This document shows positions 62,650 to 64,000 of a stretch of 64,000 nucleotides of DNA, one piece after another. The translations under genes were made by a program, and so were the position numbers. The stretch is from Flavilitoribacter nigricans DSM 23189 = NBRC 102662 (GTDB lineage: Bacteria; Bacteroidota; Bacteroidia; Chitinophagales; Saprospiraceae), in contig NZ_PDUD01000039.1 in NCBI RefSeq assembly GCF_002646595.1, forward strand, positions 1 to 64,000, given 5' to 3'. Numbering within the stretch: position 1 is the stretch's first letter; each line of letters opens with the position of its first letter. The notes below the pieces were generated by a model. The model worked only from the letters and a program-made list of their open reading frames with translations, was not told the DNA's origin and did not search any database.

Positions 62650-64000
62650 TTATTGGTTCAATTCCCGCCCTCCTTTAATGACCAGCTTATTTGAGAGAAA
62701 ATGCTGGTAGTCCAGGAATGGGCTTCTTTCGAAGATAACGATGTCGGCCTTTTTACCCACGGCAATTTGTCCGTAGTATTGATCGAGTCCCATCGCCGTG
62801 GCTCCGTTAAAGGTGGCGATCTGCAGGATCTCCTCCACCGAAAAACCGTGCTCGTACAGTAGCAGGAATTCCGAGAGGATCGCCTCGCCACCCCGCCGAC
62901 AGTCCGTGCCGATCCGCAGTCGGACGCCTTTATCGTGGGCGTTTCTCAAGGTTTTCATCAGCACCTGGAAGGCCTGCTTCAACTTCCTTTTATGGGTATC
63001 CGTGTAGTTCGGAAGACTGAGCACCTGCTGATCATCATCGCCAAATGAGCTGAAAAAATAAGTCTCTCCGGCTACTGCTCCCATTTGGTGGATGGTAGTG
63101 CTGAGGCTGGCCTGGTTTTTGGCCATTTCATCCAATAGGCTATTCATGCGAGCTCTGAATTCCGGATCCTCATCGATCAATTCGAAGTAAAATATCATGA
63201 CGGCTACCCACTCATCTATCGTTTCAATTCCGGCCAGGTCATATTTTCGATTCAGCATCCCCATCTGGTCCCGGAAATGTATGACGTTGGTTGCCAGGGA
63301 TAGGATGTGTTCAAAATTCTTTACCCCTAAGGCCATCGCTTCCGGGATCGTAACCCCGCCCCGGTCGATGTGGCCGCTGATGATCATGTTTTGACGCTGG
63401 GCCTCCCTGACCACCGCACTAAATTCCGGTTCGTCCAGATAAGAGTACAATTTGACACGCTTGATACCGATCTCAGCGTATTCACGCACCTTTTCCCGGG
63501 CTTCTTCCGGATTGACAACCTCTTCGTGCGTAAAGGGCGTGGGCCGGTCCAGGTCCGAGATCAACGCACCTCCGGAAATGTAAATATTGGGATAGTCCGG
63601 ATCGGGCTGTTGCTCCCATTCGATGGAGCTTCTGATCCATTTCGGGGGCTGGCCCATTTCCACAACGGTCGTCGTCCCGTACGGAAGATAGGTATCCCGC
63701 ATGATCTGGCGGTGAATATCTCCGAGTGCATCCAGGTCATTGTAGGCATCACCCAGAACGTGACTGAGATGAACGTGGGTATCGATAAAGCCGGGTACTG
63801 CCAGGCGCCCGTTCCCATCGATTACCCGCTGTGCCTTTATCTCGTCGGAGGCGTCCACCATGCCGGCAATGGTATCCGCATTGATCAGGATTGTTTTCGC
63901 TTTCAGAACCGTCCGCTGCTGACTGTCAAATAAGTCGACATTCCGGATGGCCAGGTCGTAAAGTACCTGCTTTTGCTGGCCGCAGGCAGAGAGGGTGATC
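62650..64000 (-). CDS. Exported amidohydrolase, 5' end beyond the window
   Basis: The leftward frame is open to the right edge. A lipobox-like LSACGQQ lies at the edge, so the protein starts just outside the window. It is followed by LYDLAIRNVDLFDSQQR, then VPGFIDTHVHLSHV with the metal-binding HxH. Later come NMIISGHIDRGG (His), the metal Asp region RLRIGTDCRRGGEAI, and GKKADIVIFERSPF (C-terminal composite domain). It fits cyclic-imidase/dipeptidase-like amidohydrolases; substrate unknown. The ATG at 63861 is internal. It precedes the hydrolase gene by 12 bp. Confidence 0.85.
   Translation of the reverse strand, partial: ITLSACGQQKQVLYDLAIRNVDLFDSQQRTVLKAKTILINADTIAGMVDASDEIKAQRVIDGNGRLAVPGFIDTHVHLSHVLGDAYNDLDALGDIHRQIMRDTYLPYGTTTVVEMGQPPKWIRSSIEWEQQPDPDYPNIYISGGALISDLDRPTPFTHEEVVNPEEAREKVREYAEIGIKRVKLYSYLDEPEFSAVVREAQRQNMIISGHIDRGGVTIPEAMALGVKNFEHILSLATNVIHFRDQMGMLNRKYDLAGIETIDEWVAVMIFYFELIDEDPEFRARMNSLLDEMAKNQASLSTTIHQMGAVAGETYFFSSFGDDDQQVLSLPNYTDTHKRKLKQAFQVLMKTLRNAHDKGVRLRIGTDCRRGGEAILSEFLLLYEHGFSVEEILQIATFNGATAMGLDQYYGQIAVGKKADIVIFERSPFLDYQHFLSNKLVIKGGRELNQ

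Noticed and set aside
1-64000. tRNA, rRNA, or phage-type attachment sites
   Set aside because: No cloverleaf consensus, rRNA signature or integrase gene was recognised on either strand by eye; a covariance-model search would be decisive.

Overview
The window reads as chromosomal DNA of a free-living Bacteroidota, most likely Saprospiria (Lewinella/Saprospiraceae-like). The grounds are a SusC/SusD pair, many Bacteroidota-type lipoproteins, an HYR-like repeat adhesin at the left edge, promoters fitting TAnnTTTG with a TTG about 20 bp upstream, little sign of Shine-Dalgarno sites, and moderate GC. This placement is inference from gene content. I saw no tRNA, rRNA, CRISPR array or intact transposase.

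Layout. 1-1454: 5' part of a large repeat adhesin running off the left edge. 1998-9581: a membrane protein, a PQQ-type sugar dehydrogenase/cytochrome c lipoprotein, small cytoplasmic proteins, a PEGA lipoprotein, and a DoxX plus metallo-beta-lactamase pair. 9876-14392: three exported esterases. 14799-20609: a mostly minus-strand run of small genes (VOC, colicin-type immunity, ADP-ribosylglycohydrolase, DinB, nucleoside deoxyribosyltransferase-like, unknowns). 20895-25245: a lipocalin-like protein, an AraC relic, a serine hydrolase, and a translationally coupled aminotransferase/acetyltransferase pair. 25696-29945: a GH43 enzyme, two abutting miniature inverted-repeat elements and a second propeller/HEAT/cytochrome c lipoprotein. 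30129-32805: an ArsR-rhodanese/methyltransferase/MFS operon with a palindromic operator. 32821-34311: a PLP decarboxylase, followed by about 0.75 kb of palindromic modules. 35351-48747: small metabolic, stress and regulatory genes, a relic split by a miniature element, and a HEAT-repeat immunity-like gene. 48897-54809: a beta-helix protein, a pentameric ligand-gated ion channel homologue, a secreted five-repeat cysteine protein, and a DUF202 protein. 54907-55274: a 63-bp tandem array. 55817-60590: susC and susD separated by a long inverted repeat. 60720-64000: a second ADP-ribosylglycohydrolase, a hydrolase pair and an amidohydrolase running off the right edge.

How it fits together. The lifestyle looks like a surface-attached polysaccharide and organic-matter degrader: SusCD uptake, GH43, beta-helix protein, esterases and periplasmic PQQ/cytochrome dehydrogenases. 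A scattered set of probable orphan immunity genes has no toxin partner in view. The most unusual material lies between genes. There are two copies of one roughly 310-350 bp inverted-repeat element, a 161-bp element with TAA duplications, a 195-bp element with 12-bp flanking repeats, and two distant arrays of different unit length that share the palindrome GGTGCGCTGCACC. No complete novel multi-gene defence or mobile system is evident. The best gene-level leads are the Cys-less ligand-gated channel, the aminotransferase/acetyltransferase couple and the five-repeat secreted protein.
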